From Oceanisphaera sp. IT1-181 (GTDB lineage: Bacteria; Pseudomonadota; Gammaproteobacteria; Enterobacterales; Aeromonadaceae), in assembly GCF_033807535.1 (NCBI RefSeq), contig NZ_CP136856.1, positions 1,359,001-1,423,000 of the forward strand: DNA of 64,000 nt, read 5' to 3'. This document shows positions 8,929 through 17,732 of this stretch, in pieces. The position numbers were made by a program, and so were the translations under genes. The notes under the pieces are model-generated. The model worked only from the letters and a program-made list of their open reading frames with translations, searched no databases and was not told where the DNA came from. Numbering within the stretch: the first letter of the stretch is position 1; each line of letters starts with the position of its first letter.

Positions 8929-10329
8929 TTAAAAATCGGCGTGGCGTGGGGTACGTGGGAAGGGGATAACGTCACGTACGTTGCCCATGCCCGTTACGTA
9001 CGCCACCAAGCGCTCAAAGCCTAAGCCAAAGCCTGCGTGCGGCACGGTGCCGTAACGGCGCAGATCACGGTACCAACCGTAGTCTGCTGGGTTTAAGCCC
9101 ATTTCGATCATGCGCGCGTCCAGCACTTCCAGTACTTCTTCACGCTGAGAGCCACCAATAATCTCACCGATGCCAGGCGCTAACACGTCCATGGCGGCCA
9201 CGGTCTTGCCGTCTGCATTCAGCTTCATATAGAACGACTTAATGTCTTTCGGATAGTTTTTAACGACCACCGGTGCTTTAAAGTGCTCTTCCGCCAAATA
9301 ACGCTCGTGCTCAGACGACAAGTCGATGCCCCATTCCACGGCAAACTCAAACTTCTTACCGCAGTTAATTAAGATCTCAACGGCTTCGGTGTACTCCACC
9401 TGAGCAAAGTCTTTTGCAACAAAATCGTGCAGACGGGTAATGGCATCTTTATCTACGCGCTGGGCGAAGAAGTTCATGTCATCCATACGTTCGGTTAACA
9501 CGGCATTAAACACATATTTCAGCATATCTTCGGCAAGGCTTGCCGCATCGTCCAAATCGGCAAAAGCCAGTTCTGGCTCAACCATCCAAAACTCGGCCAA
9601 GTGGCGGCTGGTATTGGAGTTTTCGGCCCTAAAAGTAGGGCCAAAGGTGTATATCTTGCTCATGGCACAGGCATAGGCTTCGGCGTTTAGCTGGCCAGAT
9701 ACCGTTAAAAAGGTTTCTTTGCCAAAAAAGTCTTCAGAAAAATCCACGCCGCCTTGTTCTGTGCGCGGTAAGTTTTCTAAGTCCAGCGTAGACACGCGGA
9801 ACATTTCACCGGCGCCTTCGCAGTCTGATGCAGTGATCAAAGGTGTGGCCACCCAAGCATAACCGTTTTCGTGAAAGAAACGGTGTAGAGCTTGTGCCAA
9901 GCAGTTGCGTACCCGCGTGACGGCACCCATCATGTTAGTGCGAGGGCGCAAATGGGCATATTCGCGCAAATATTCAATGGAATGGCGTTTGGCAGCCATT
10001 GGGTAGCTGTCTGGATCTTCTACCCAACCAATCACCTTAACGTTGGTGGCTTGTAATTCAAAATCTTGGCCTTGGCCTTGAGATGCGTCTACCGTGCCTG
10101 TGATTTCAACTGAACAGCCCGTCGTTAAACGCACCACTTCAGACTGATAATTTTCGACGCTATTGGGCACCACGGCCTGCACCGGATTAAAGCAGCTACC
10201 ATCGTGAATGGCCAAAAACGAAATACCCGCCTTAGAATCACGGCGGGTACGAATCCACCCCTTAACGGTGACGGTGGTGCCAACAGGGTATTTACCCGCT
10301 AGCACATCAGTAATAGATGCGTGGGTCAT
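8929..10329 (-). CDS. asnS: Asparaginyl-tRNA synthetase
   Basis: A class IIb aminoacyl-tRNA synthetase that charges tRNA-Asn. 466 residues from the ATG at 10329 (MTHASITDVLAGKY), the usual AsnRS length and start; a 28-residue upstream extension of the open frame is not typical. An N-terminal OB-fold (VKGWIRTRRDSKAGISFLAI) binds the anticodon. The class II core holds motif 2 (TFRAENSNTSRHLAEFWMVEPE) and motif 3 (GFGLGFERLVAYVTG). It stands alone, divergent from a small membrane-protein gene. Confidence 0.96.
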   Translation of the reverse strand: MTHASITDVLAGKYPVGTTVTVKGWIRTRRDSKAGISFLAIHDGSCFNPVQAVVPNSVENYQSEVVRLTTGCSVEITGTVDASQGQGQDFELQATNVKVIGWVEDPDSYPMAAKRHSIEYLREYAHLRPRTNMMGAVTRVRNCLAQALHRFFHENGYAWVATPLITASDCEGAGEMFRVSTLDLENLPRTEQGGVDFSEDFFGKETFLTVSGQLNAEAYACAMSKIYTFGPTFRAENSNTSRHLAEFWMVEPELAFADLDDAASLAEDMLKYVFNAVLTERMDDMNFFAQRVDKDAITRLHDFVAKDFAQVEYTEAVEILINCGKKFEFAVEWGIDLSSEHERYLAEEHFKAPVVVKNYPKDIKSFYMKLNADGKTVAAMDVLAPGIGEIIGGSQREEVLEVLDARMIEMGLNPADYGWYRDLRRYGTVPHAGFGLGFERLVAYVTGMGNVRDVIPFPRTPRHADF

Positions 10330-10450
10330 GTGAAATCGCTCTCCAGCGTTAACTAATATCGGCAACCGCCGATAAACTATATAGATAAGACAGCCAATGT
10401 TACCCGTGTACACTCAGGACTCAAGCAAAAAATTGCAGCAGGAGGCAAAC

Positions 10451-10795
10451 ATGGCAACACCGCCTTTTAATTGGCTGAACAAGCTATTAATAGCAATGAC
10501 AGTCGGGGGGTGGGCGCTGTATGTGTTGTTATTGCTGATATTTCATTACGGTCGGCCCGAGCAAAACTTTGGCTACCTGAAACATCAACAAATACCGGTA
10601 CGCGCCGAGTGGCTAAGCTTACATCATTTTTGGTTTCATGCGGGAGTTTGGGGCGCCTTAGGCTTGGCGGTCACCGCTTTTACCTTGGTGCATTTAAAGG
10701 GGCGCGCCCATTTACAATATCTAAAAATATACCTAGTACTGCTGGGTGCGGCCGCCATCTTTACCCTGTTGTTGGCCACCTTTTCGCCGCGTTAA
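10451..10795 (+). CDS. Small three-span membrane protein, unknown function
   Basis: 114 residues from the ATG at 10451 (MATPPFNWLNKL), chosen because CAGGAGG stands six bases before it; the open frame extends 18 residues further upstream without a ribosome site. Three hydrophobic stretches (about residues 11-30, 58-80 and 91-108) suggest a small inner-membrane protein. I do not recognise a family. It is divergent from asnS and co-directional with the downstream diguanylate cyclase gene, with a 64-bp gap. Confidence 0.75.
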   Translation: MATPPFNWLNKLLIAMTVGGWALYVLLLLIFHYGRPEQNFGYLKHQQIPVRAEWLSLHHFWFHAGVWGALGLAVTAFTLVHLKGRAHLQYLKIYLVLLGAAAIFTLLLATFSPR

Positions 10796-10859
10796 CCGCC
10801 AATATATAGCCTAATGAATCTGTGGCGCATTGTGTTATTCTGGTCGCCCATATTATTGA

Positions 10860-12968
10860 ATGGCCGCCTCTGGCTACAGCAAGGTTTGTTTACTTACATT
10901 TATGACGCACACATGGTTATTCAATCACACTAAGCCTCTTCAATCTGCCCTCGCTGATACAGCGACAGATTTACCCATAAAGCGTTTGATCTTTAAGCGA
11001 TTTTTGCTGTTTTTCTTGTTGTTTTGCAGCTTGGTAGTGGCGTTAGCCGGGCCTATCTATTGGCAATATGCACAAGAGCAGCAAGAGCGCTTATTGGCCC
11101 AAGAAGAAACCTCCGTGGTGGCCACCACTCAGATGATTCAAAAAGAGATGTATGAGCAGTTACATCTGTTGGAGCTCTTAAAAAATTCACCCGCCATGGT
11201 GGAATACTTAAGCAGTGGTAGTACAAGTGATCGCGCTCGCCTTGAACTGCTGTTCAAAAATGCCGCCACCACTTATAACCGCTTTGACCAAATTCGCCTG
11301 CTGGATAATTCCGGACACGAATTAGTGCGCGTCAATATGCCTCAAGGTGCCGCGCAAGCTATCTCTACCGAGCAGCTGCAAGATAAATCACACCGTTATT
11401 ACTTTAGCGAAGCCCAAACGCTGGCCGCTGATCAGGTATTTGTGTCGCGCATGGACTTAAACGTAGAGCAGGGCGTAATTGAACAACCACACAAGCCCAT
11501 GCTGCGCTTTGTGACTCCAGTGCTGGATGCGGACGGCGACAGGGCGGGTGTGCTGATACTTAATTTTATGGCGCAAGACATGTTGGAGCGTTTTCGCTTA
11601 CAAATGTCTCGCCGTATCGATCAGCAAGGTATGTTGCTTGACCCGCAAGGCTTTTGGCTTAGCAACCATAAGCGCAGCAATGAATGGGGCGCTGACTTAG
11701 GTAAACCCAGCCATAATTTTGCCACTCTGTATCCCGATGCCTGGCCGAGCGTGGCCGCTCAAGACTCAGGCGTGGTGGAAACCGCACAAGGTCTGTTTCG
11801 GTTTCAAAGTATTTACCCTTTTGCGTTTACGCTTCGTCAACACGCGGATTTTCGGGAGCGGCACGGAGCACTATTATCAGACGCAGCCCTTGCCAATACT
11901 GCTTGGAAGCTGGTGATATTTTTACCTAAAGAAGTGATCCAAGCGCAGTCTGTGTTGTATCAGCCTTTGGGGCGCGCCGTATTGGCGTTAATACTGCTGA
12001 GCTTGGCGGTGGCGGCGTGGTTATTGGCCTATAACAAAGTGCAAAAACAGCTTCGCCGGCGCTATCACCAAGCGGTAACGGCGGAATTGAGCGATCTTTA
12101 CGAGCATGCGCCCTGTGGTTATCACAGCCTAGATGCTCAGGGTCACTTTATTCGTATCAATCAAACCGAGCTGGAATGGCTGGGTTATGAGCGGGAAGAA
12201 GTGGTGGGCCAGCCGTTTGTGGACTTTTTAACGGCCGACAGTCAGCTGCGTTTTACTGAATTTTTTGACTTACTTAAAACCGAGCAAGAAATCGACAATA
12301 TAGTGCTAGAGATGCAGTGCAAAAATGGCTCGACTTTTTATGTGTCTACCTCTGCGACCTCACTTAAAGACCAAGCTGGGCATTTTGCCATTGCCCGCAC
12401 CAGTGTGTTTGATATTACCGACCGCATACAGCTAGAAAGAAAGTTAGAACAGTTAGCCAATATTGATGCCCTGACCCATATCAGTAATCGCCGCCACTTT
12501 TATGAACGCGGTGAGCTGGAATTTAAACGGGCGGTGCGTTATCAACATGCGCTAGCAATACTGATGTTTGATATTGACTACTTTAAACGGGTTAACGACA
12601 CCTACGGCCATGACGGCGGCGATGTAGTGCTTAAGCAGCTGGCAAAAACCGTACACGAAAGCTTGCGAGACCTAGATGTATTTGCCCGCTTTGGCGGTGA
12701 AGAATTTATTGCCTTGTTGCCGGAATTGTCCGCCGAGCAAGCCACCTTGGTGGCGGAGCGCCTACGCCAAGAAATCGCCGACATGCCAGTAGTCATGCCC
12801 TCAGGTGAGACCATGAACATCACAGTGTCTATCGGTTTTGCCATGTTAACGGCACAAGATAAACAACTCGACGCCTTCATTAAAAAAGCCGACTTGGCGT
12901 TATATCAAGCCAAAGAACAAGGCCGTAATCGGGTGATTGAATACCAAGGCACAGTGACGACTGAGTAA
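10860..12968 (+). CDS. Membrane diguanylate cyclase (periplasmic sensor, PAS, GGDEF)
   Basis: Makes cyclic di-GMP from GTP. 702 residues: a first membrane helix at about 47-68, a large periplasmic sensor region of the cache type (about 70-365), a second helix at about 372-392, a PAS domain (about 405-520, YEHAPCGYHSLDAQGHF) and a C-terminal GGDEF domain (about 535-695). The active-site motif is GGEEF near residue 612, preceded by RDLD five residues earlier, which fits the inhibitory I-site (RxxD). The enzyme is therefore likely active and product-inhibited. No EAL domain. ATG at 10902 is an alternative start; neither has a strong ribosome site. The ligand sensed is unknown. Confidence 0.88.
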   Translation: MAASGYSKVCLLTFMTHTWLFNHTKPLQSALADTATDLPIKRLIFKRFLLFFLLFCSLVVALAGPIYWQYAQEQQERLLAQEETSVVATTQMIQKEMYEQLHLLELLKNSPAMVEYLSSGSTSDRARLELLFKNAATTYNRFDQIRLLDNSGHELVRVNMPQGAAQAISTEQLQDKSHRYYFSEAQTLAADQVFVSRMDLNVEQGVIEQPHKPMLRFVTPVLDADGDRAGVLILNFMAQDMLERFRLQMSRRIDQQGMLLDPQGFWLSNHKRSNEWGADLGKPSHNFATLYPDAWPSVAAQDSGVVETAQGLFRFQSIYPFAFTLRQHADFRERHGALLSDAALANTAWKLVIFLPKEVIQAQSVLYQPLGRAVLALILLSLAVAAWLLAYNKVQKQLRRRYHQAVTAELSDLYEHAPCGYHSLDAQGHFIRINQTELEWLGYEREEVVGQPFVDFLTADSQLRFTEFFDLLKTEQEIDNIVLEMQCKNGSTFYVSTSATSLKDQAGHFAIARTSVFDITDRIQLERKLEQLANIDALTHISNRRHFYERGELEFKRAVRYQHALAILMFDIDYFKRVNDTYGHDGGDVVLKQLAKTVHESLRDLDVFARFGGEEFIALLPELSAEQATLVAERLRQEIADMPVVMPSGETMNITVSIGFAMLTAQDKQLDAFIKKADLALYQAKEQGRNRVIEYQGTVTTE

Positions 12969-12971
12969 AAG

Positions 12972-13278
12972 TCGGTGTTTGTTGTTTGCCGTCATCCTGA
13001 CGCACGTCAGGATCTCGTTCTAGGTATTAGAAACAAAAGCGAGATACCGGGGCACGCTCGGTATGACGGCTGAGGAAGAATCGGTGTTTGTTGTTTGCCG
13101 TCATCCTGACGCACGTCAGGATCTCGCTTTGGGTATTAGAAACAAAAGCGAGATACCGAGGCACGCTCGGTATGACGGCTGAGGAAGAGTCGGTGTTTGT
13201 TGTTTGCCGTCATCCTGACGCACGTCAGAATCTTGCTCTAAGTATTAAAAACAAAGCGAGATACCGGGGCAAGCCCGA
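12972..13278. repeat. Tandem 109-bp cloverleaf repeats, left block (copies 1, 2 and part of 3)
   Basis: The unit recurs with an exact 109-bp step (starts at 12972, 13081 and 13190). Each unit can fold into an outer stem (GCCGTCAT / ATGACGGC) enclosing three hairpins: CCTGAC-GCAC-GTCAGG, CTCGCTTT/AAAAGCGAG, and ACCGAGGCACGCTCGGT. The ends therefore form a tRNA-like cloverleaf in single strands. Copy 3 is cut by the IS110-family element. The short frames across it are not genes. Confidence 0.85.
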
Positions 13279-13356
13279 TGTATGGACTCCTTCACCCTCA
13301 GAGGAGTACGGTAAGTTTACCACAACCCCGAGTCCTCAATCGGAAGGAGTCCATAC

Positions 13357-14400
13357 ATGAAACACGATACTGTCATTGCCCTCGATTTGGCAAAACATTC
13401 GTTCCAAGCGTGCACCCTTAAGAATAATAAAACGCAGCGTAACCGCGCTTATACCCGTGCTCAGCTTACTGCCATGCTCAGTAAGCATCCTGCTTGCGTC
13501 GTGGCGATGGAGGCGTGTGGCTCTGCACATTATTGGGCTCGCACTGTCGAAGCGATGGGCCATAAGCCGGTGATTATCGCCCCTAAAATCGTGGCTGCAT
13601 TTCGGCTCGGACATAAAACCGATCATAACGATGCGGAAGCTATCGGTGCGGCACTATCACATCCAGGATTAAAAACCGTCACCCCCAAGTCAACGGAGCA
13701 ACAAGGGCTGCAAAGCATAGAGCGTATCCGGGAGCACATGCAAGATCAGCGCACGGCGACCAGTAACCTAATCAGAGCCCTGATATTTGAGTTTGGTATC
13801 ACCATTACTAAAGGTTTCGCGGGTTTGCGTGCGGCGATACCCCTTATTCTGGAAGACGCGGAGAACGAGATCCCGATGCCATTACGCGATGAGCTATCAG
13901 AGCTGTGGCAAGCTTACTTATCCTTGACTCAGCGCTTTCAAGCGTTAGAAGCGAGGCGTGATAAGTTAATCAAACAACATCCAAGTTGCGCAAAGTTGAT
14001 GAAGTTAGAAGGCGTGGGCCCGGTCAATGCGTTGCATCTCTATCTGATGTTAGGTACTAACGGTGGCAACTTCGCCTCCGGTCGGGAAGCGGCGGCCTGC
14101 GTGGGTGTCACACCCAAACAGTTTAGTACGGGTGGCAAGGTCGTGATGGGAGGTATTGGTAAACGCCACGGCAAAAGGCAGCAGCGTTCGAACCTTATTC
14201 AGGGCGCGCGTTCCGTTTTGCAAAAATTACAGAAAAGAGAACCGGTTAATCAGAAAGAGGCCTGGCTGAAAGCCATGATGCAGCGACGTGGCTTTGGCAT
14301 CGCTTCAGTGGGGCTGGCCAACAAAACAGTCCGTACCGCCTGGGCAATGTTGCGTCATGGCGAAGAGTATCATCAGCCCACATTATTAGTCAGCGCGTAG
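13357..14400 (+). CDS. IS110-family transposase (DEDD recombinase)
   Basis: 347 residues. The N-terminal RuvC-like DEDD domain shows IALDLAKHSF (first Asp), VVAMEACGSAHYW (Glu) and KTDHNDAEAIG (Asp pair). The C-terminal Transposase_20 domain has LEGVGPVNALHLY and FASGREAAACVGVTPKQFSTGGK with the conserved serine region. The ribosome site GGAAGGAG lies just before the ATG. Intact, so the element may still move. Recombinases of this family are known to be guided by an RNA made from the element's own non-coding end. Confidence 0.93.
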   Translation: MKHDTVIALDLAKHSFQACTLKNNKTQRNRAYTRAQLTAMLSKHPACVVAMEACGSAHYWARTVEAMGHKPVIIAPKIVAAFRLGHKTDHNDAEAIGAALSHPGLKTVTPKSTEQQGLQSIERIREHMQDQRTATSNLIRALIFEFGITITKGFAGLRAAIPLILEDAENEIPMPLRDELSELWQAYLSLTQRFQALEARRDKLIKQHPSCAKLMKLEGVGPVNALHLYLMLGTNGGNFASGREAAACVGVTPKQFSTGGKVVMGGIGKRHGKRQQRSNLIQGARSVLQKLQKREPVNQKEAWLKAMMQRRGFGIASVGLANKTVRTAWAMLRHGEEYHQPTLLVSA

Positions 14401-14652
14401 CTGAGTCAATCCGTCAACTGAACGAACAACCAAGTTAAATGATAACCAGAAACGAGCGAAGATACAGTTAAGAGGTGAGACCAACCTTCAGAAAGCCTGT
14501 TCATGCCAGTGTGCAAACCATGCCGTAAGTCCGCAGAGGCCTGAAGGTGCGAATACATCAAGGGACAGGGGTAGCTCCCCAATGAGAGTCCGAATATACG
14601 CCAGCTCCTTACCCATGCTGCTTATTTTATGTTCAAAGACGGTTGTCATACA
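14401..14652 (+). ncRNA. Candidate bridge/seek RNA region of the IS110-family element
   Basis: A 250-bp non-coding stretch between the transposase stop and the right inverted repeat. In IS1111-type members the guide RNA is encoded at this end. The call rests on position and on family knowledge; I have not derived the secondary structure or the guide loops. Confidence 0.4.
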
Positions 14653-14665
14653 GAAGGAGTCCATA

Positions 14666-14893
14666 TACGGCATGACGGCTGAGGAAGAATCGGTGTTTGT
14701 TGTTTGCAGTCATCCTGACGCACGTCAGGATCTCGCTTTGGGTATTAGAAACAAAAGCGAGATACCGTGGCACGCTCGGCATGACGGGTGAGGAAGAATC
14801 GGTGTTTGTTGTTTGCCGTCATCCTGACGCACGTCAGGATCTTGCTCTAGGTATTAAAAACAAAGCGAGATACCGGAGCAAATCCGGTATCAC
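14666..14893. repeat. Tandem 109-bp cloverleaf repeats, right block (rest of copy 3, copies 4 and 5)
   Basis: Continues the array after the insertion sequence: units start at 14690 and 14799, again 109 bp apart. Copy 5 drifts after the third hairpin. The 24 bases before 14690 complete copy 3, which shows the array was continuous before IS insertion. Confidence 0.85.
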
Positions 14894-15011
14894 GAAAAAG
14901 GGCGGTGTGTGACCTTAACGTATGACGTATAGCGCTAAACGCACCGCTATTTTCTAAGCCTTTTGTCCGTGTATTCCGTGGCAAATAGGGTTTTGGTGTG
15001 ATGCTTTTCTT

Positions 15012-16367
15012 TTAGCTCGTCGCTGTTGCACCCTCACACACCACCAACATCGCCCTTGTTAATTGGCTCAGCTGTTTCGGGGTAATAATATAGGGCGGCA
15101 TAATATACAGCAGCTTACCAAAAGGGCGGATCCATACGCCTAATTCCACCAATTGCGCTTGCACCTTAGCCACATTCAAGGGCTCAAGCAGCTCTATCAC
15201 ACCAATGCCCCCTAATACGCGCACATCTGCCACCGCAGCTAACTCTTTTGCTGCTGCCAGCTCAGTTTTTAGCTGCGCTTCAATAGCGCCAATGCGTGCC
15301 TGCCAGGTTGAGCTTAACAGTAATTCAAGACTGGCCAAGGCCACGGCACAGGCCAGCGGATTCGCCATAAAAGTGGGCCCGTGCATCAAGACACCTGCAG
15401 GGCCATTACAAATGGTCTCGGCCACATGTTGGGTTGTGATGGTGGCGGCCATCGTCATATAGCCGCCGGTCAGTGCCTTACCAATACACAGTATATCTGG
15501 CGTAATGTCCGCCCATTCACAGGCGAATAGTCTTCCGGTGCGGCCAAAGCCGGTGGCTATTTCATCCACAATCAGCAGTACATCATATTGTCTGCACAAT
15601 TTGCGCGCGCCTTTTAAAAACTCCGGGTGATAAAAGCACATGCCACCGGCACCTTGGACTATGGGCTCTAACACCAGTGCTGCTAATTCATGATGGCGCT
15701 CGGCCAACAGCAGCGCTAATGGCGCTAAGTCTTGGGGATCCCAGTCGCCATCAAAGCGGCTGCGCGGGCTTTCGATAAACACATGCTCGGGCAAAAAACC
15801 TTGATACAAACTGTGCATGCCGCCATTAGGGTCGCACACGCTCATGGCGCCAAAGGTGTCCCCGTGATAGCCCTTGTTCAGCGCGGCGAACAGGGTTTTG
15901 GGTGTGCCTTTGCCGTGCCAGTATTGAATGGCCATTTTTAACGCCACTTCAACCGACACAGATCCTGAGTCTGCTAAGAAAAAGCGATCCAGTCCGCTGG
16001 GTAATATCTCGCTTAAGGCGCGACACAGTTTTATCGCCGGTTCATGGGTTAAACCGCCAAACATCACATGAGACATCTTGGCTAATTGTGCGGTGGCGGC
16101 GGCATTAAGCTCGGGCACATTATAACCGTGCAAACAGGCCCACCAAGACGACATGCCATCAATCAAACGGCGACCATCGCTGAGTTGCAAATGCACGCCC
16201 TCGGCGCTGGCCACTTCATAACAGGGCAGCGGACGGGTGAGCGAGGTATAGGGGTGCCAGATATGTTGGCGGTCAAAATCGCTGTTGCTCAGGTTAGAGA
16301 TTGAGTCTGAGAGGGAAGCGATGAGCGGAGCGGGGGCGAGCGGGTTATCAAAAACTGGTTTGTTCAT
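15012..16367 (-). CDS. bioA: Adenosylmethionine-8-amino-7-oxononanoate aminotransferase
   Basis: Transfers the amino group of S-adenosylmethionine to KAPA to give DAPA in biotin synthesis (PLP enzyme, cytosol). 451 residues, slightly long because of about 30 extra N-terminal residues before FDRQHIWHPYTS, where the family begins; a shorter start is possible. The PLP lysine lies in CIGKALTGGYM, and the cofactor Asp in LLIVDEIATGFGRTG. It is divergent from bioB, the standard arrangement in gammaproteobacteria, where both sides are usually controlled by BirA. Confidence 0.94.
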   Translation of the reverse strand: MNKPVFDNPLAPAPLIASLSDSISNLSNSDFDRQHIWHPYTSLTRPLPCYEVASAEGVHLQLSDGRRLIDGMSSWWACLHGYNVPELNAAATAQLAKMSHVMFGGLTHEPAIKLCRALSEILPSGLDRFFLADSGSVSVEVALKMAIQYWHGKGTPKTLFAALNKGYHGDTFGAMSVCDPNGGMHSLYQGFLPEHVFIESPRSRFDGDWDPQDLAPLALLLAERHHELAALVLEPIVQGAGGMCFYHPEFLKGARKLCRQYDVLLIVDEIATGFGRTGRLFACEWADITPDILCIGKALTGGYMTMAATITTQHVAETICNGPAGVLMHGPTFMANPLACAVALASLELLLSSTWQARIGAIEAQLKTELAAAKELAAVADVRVLGGIGVIELLEPLNVAKVQAQLVELGVWIRPFGKLLYIMPPYIITPKQLSQLTRAMLVVCEGATATS

Positions 16368-16404
16368 AAATTAGCCAAACGTCAACTTGATCAGGTGTTT
16401 ATGA

Positions 16405-16432
16405 TTGACAGGCTAACATTGGCGCTTACACT
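16405..16432 (+). promoter_or_regulatory. Probable bioB operon promoter
   Basis: TTGACA (16405-16410), a 16-base spacer, then TACACT (16427-16432), a good sigma-70 match, 78 bases before the bioB ATG in the bioA/bioB divergent gap. A loose inverted repeat (GGCTA...TAGCC) overlaps it, but a consensus BirA operator is not evident. Confidence 0.5.
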
Positions 16433-16509
16433 AGCCAACCAAAATACTGCTGAATAAAGCAGTGAGCCCTCAGTGTTATCACCATTTTGAACAGATAAGG
16501 AACCCGGCC

Positions 16510-17562
16510 ATGAGCCTACCCCAATCGAGCCGTGAGCAAGTTAGCCGTGAGCAGGTGCTTGCCTTGTTTGAGCGTCCGCTGTTTGATCTCTTGTTTGAAG
16601 CCCAGCAAGTGCACAGGGCGAACTTTGATGCCAACGAAGTACAAGTCAGCACTCTGTTATCCATTAAAACCGGCGCCTGCCCAGAAGACTGCAAATACTG
16701 CCCGCAAAGTGCCCGCTATAACACCGGCCTAGAAGTAGAGCGCTTAATGGAAATGGAAAACGTGTTAGCACGGGCCCAAGAAGCCAAAGCCAATGGCTCT
16801 AGCCGTTTTTGCATGGGTGCGGCGTGGCGTAATCCCAAAGAGCGCGATATGCCGTATTTGGTACAGATGGTGCAAGAGGTGAAATCGTTAGGCCTAGAAA
16901 CCTGCATGACGCTGGGCATGCTCGATGACAGTCAAGCGGGCCGCTTGGCTGATGCAGGGCTCGATTATTACAACCATAACCTAGACACCAGCCCCGAATT
17001 CTACGGCGATATTATTACCACACGCACCTATGCGGACCGCTTAGATACGCTGGAAAATGTGCGCAACTCCGGCATGAAAGTCTGCTCCGGTGGCATAGTG
17101 GGCTTAGGCGAAAGTGCAGAAGATAGAGCCGGTCTGTTACAAGCCTTAGCGAACCTGCCGCGCCAGCCAGAAAGTGTGCCCATTAATATGTTGGTCAAAG
17201 TAAAAGGCACGCCGATGGAAAATCAAGCAGATTTAGACGACTTTGATTTTATTCGCACCATCGCCGTGGCGCGCATCTTAATGCCCCAAAGCCATGTGCG
17301 CTTATCTGCGGGGCGCGAAAAAATGAACGACCAAATGCAAGCCATGTGCTTTATGGCCGGCGCTAACTCGATTTTTTACGGCTGCAAATTGCTGACGACG
17401 CCCAACCCCGATGAAAGCAGCGACATGCAGTTATTTAAACGCTTAGGCATACGCCCCAGCGGTGTGAGTCAAGTCAGCCAAAAGCCGGACGAGATGACCG
17501 AAATTGAGCTGCATGAACAACTCGCCGCCCAAGCCGAGCCGGTTTTGTATTACGAAGCTTAA
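16510..17562 (+). CDS. bioB: Biotin synthase (radical SAM)
   Basis: Inserts sulfur into dethiobiotin to give biotin. The start is taken as the ATG at 16510 (MSLPQSSREQV), preceded by AAGGA; an upstream ATG at 16462 lacks support. 350 residues. The radical-SAM cluster motif CPEDCKYC is at about residues 57-64, and the cysteine and arginine ligands of the second [2Fe-2S] cluster are present (FCMGAAWR, ETCMTLG, VCSGGIVGLGE, RLSAGRE). First gene of the bioB-bioF-bioC-bioD run. Confidence 0.96.
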   Translation: MSLPQSSREQVSREQVLALFERPLFDLLFEAQQVHRANFDANEVQVSTLLSIKTGACPEDCKYCPQSARYNTGLEVERLMEMENVLARAQEAKANGSSRFCMGAAWRNPKERDMPYLVQMVQEVKSLGLETCMTLGMLDDSQAGRLADAGLDYYNHNLDTSPEFYGDIITTRTYADRLDTLENVRNSGMKVCSGGIVGLGESAEDRAGLLQALANLPRQPESVPINMLVKVKGTPMENQADLDDFDFIRTIAVARILMPQSHVRLSAGREKMNDQMQAMCFMAGANSIFYGCKLLTTPNPDESSDMQLFKRLGIRPSGVSQVSQKPDEMTEIELHEQLAAQAEPVLYYEA

Positions 17563-17629
17563 GGGCAGCGCCCAGCGCCCAGTGCCCAGCACCCAGCTAA
17601 AAACAAACACCGATTGGTGTTGGTTTTTG

Positions 17630-17659
17630 CCGTCATCCTGATGACCATCAGGATGACGG
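17630..17659 (+). terminator. Strong palindrome after bioB, possible terminator
   Basis: A perfect 13-bp stem (CCGTCATCCTGAT / ATCAGGATGACGG, loop GACC), followed within six bases by TGGTGTTTT. The stem shares its core with the first hairpin of the 109-bp repeats at 12972-14893. Larger complementary arms (GCGCCCAG-type at 17570-17596 and GCTGGGCGC-type at 17685-17710) lie outside it, so the whole bioB-bioF gap can form a large cruciform. Confidence 0.5.
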
Positions 17660-17732
17660 GTTGGTGTTTTAACGCTTTAACTCGGCGCTTGGTGCTGGGC
17701 GCAGGGCGCTATTAATTAAATAAGGTTCAAAT

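Larger units (their letters stand above)
13277..14668 (+). mobile_element. IS110-family (IS1111-like) insertion sequence
   Basis: One transposase gene (13357-14400) sits between subterminal inverted repeats TATGGACTCCTTC (13281-13293) and GAAGGAGTCCATA (14653-14665). The same GAAGGAGTCCATA occurs a third time at 13342-13354, where it carries the transposase ribosome site. The element interrupts copy 3 of the 109-bp repeat, inside its third hairpin. Subterminal repeats and a long non-coding stretch after the gene (14401-14652) are features of the IS1111 group. The exact ends are within a few bases of those given; no clear target duplication is seen, as expected for the family. Confidence 0.8.

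Noticed and set aside
12972..14893. The cloverleaf repeats as tRNA genes
   Set aside because: The fold is cloverleaf-like, but there is no T-loop or D-loop signature, the stems have wrong lengths and the units are tandem copies.
16368..16509. BirA operator between bioA and bioB
   Set aside because: Expected from family knowledge, but no convincing TTGTnAACC...GGTTnACAA element is present; only a loose GGCTA/TAGCC pair overlaps the promoter.
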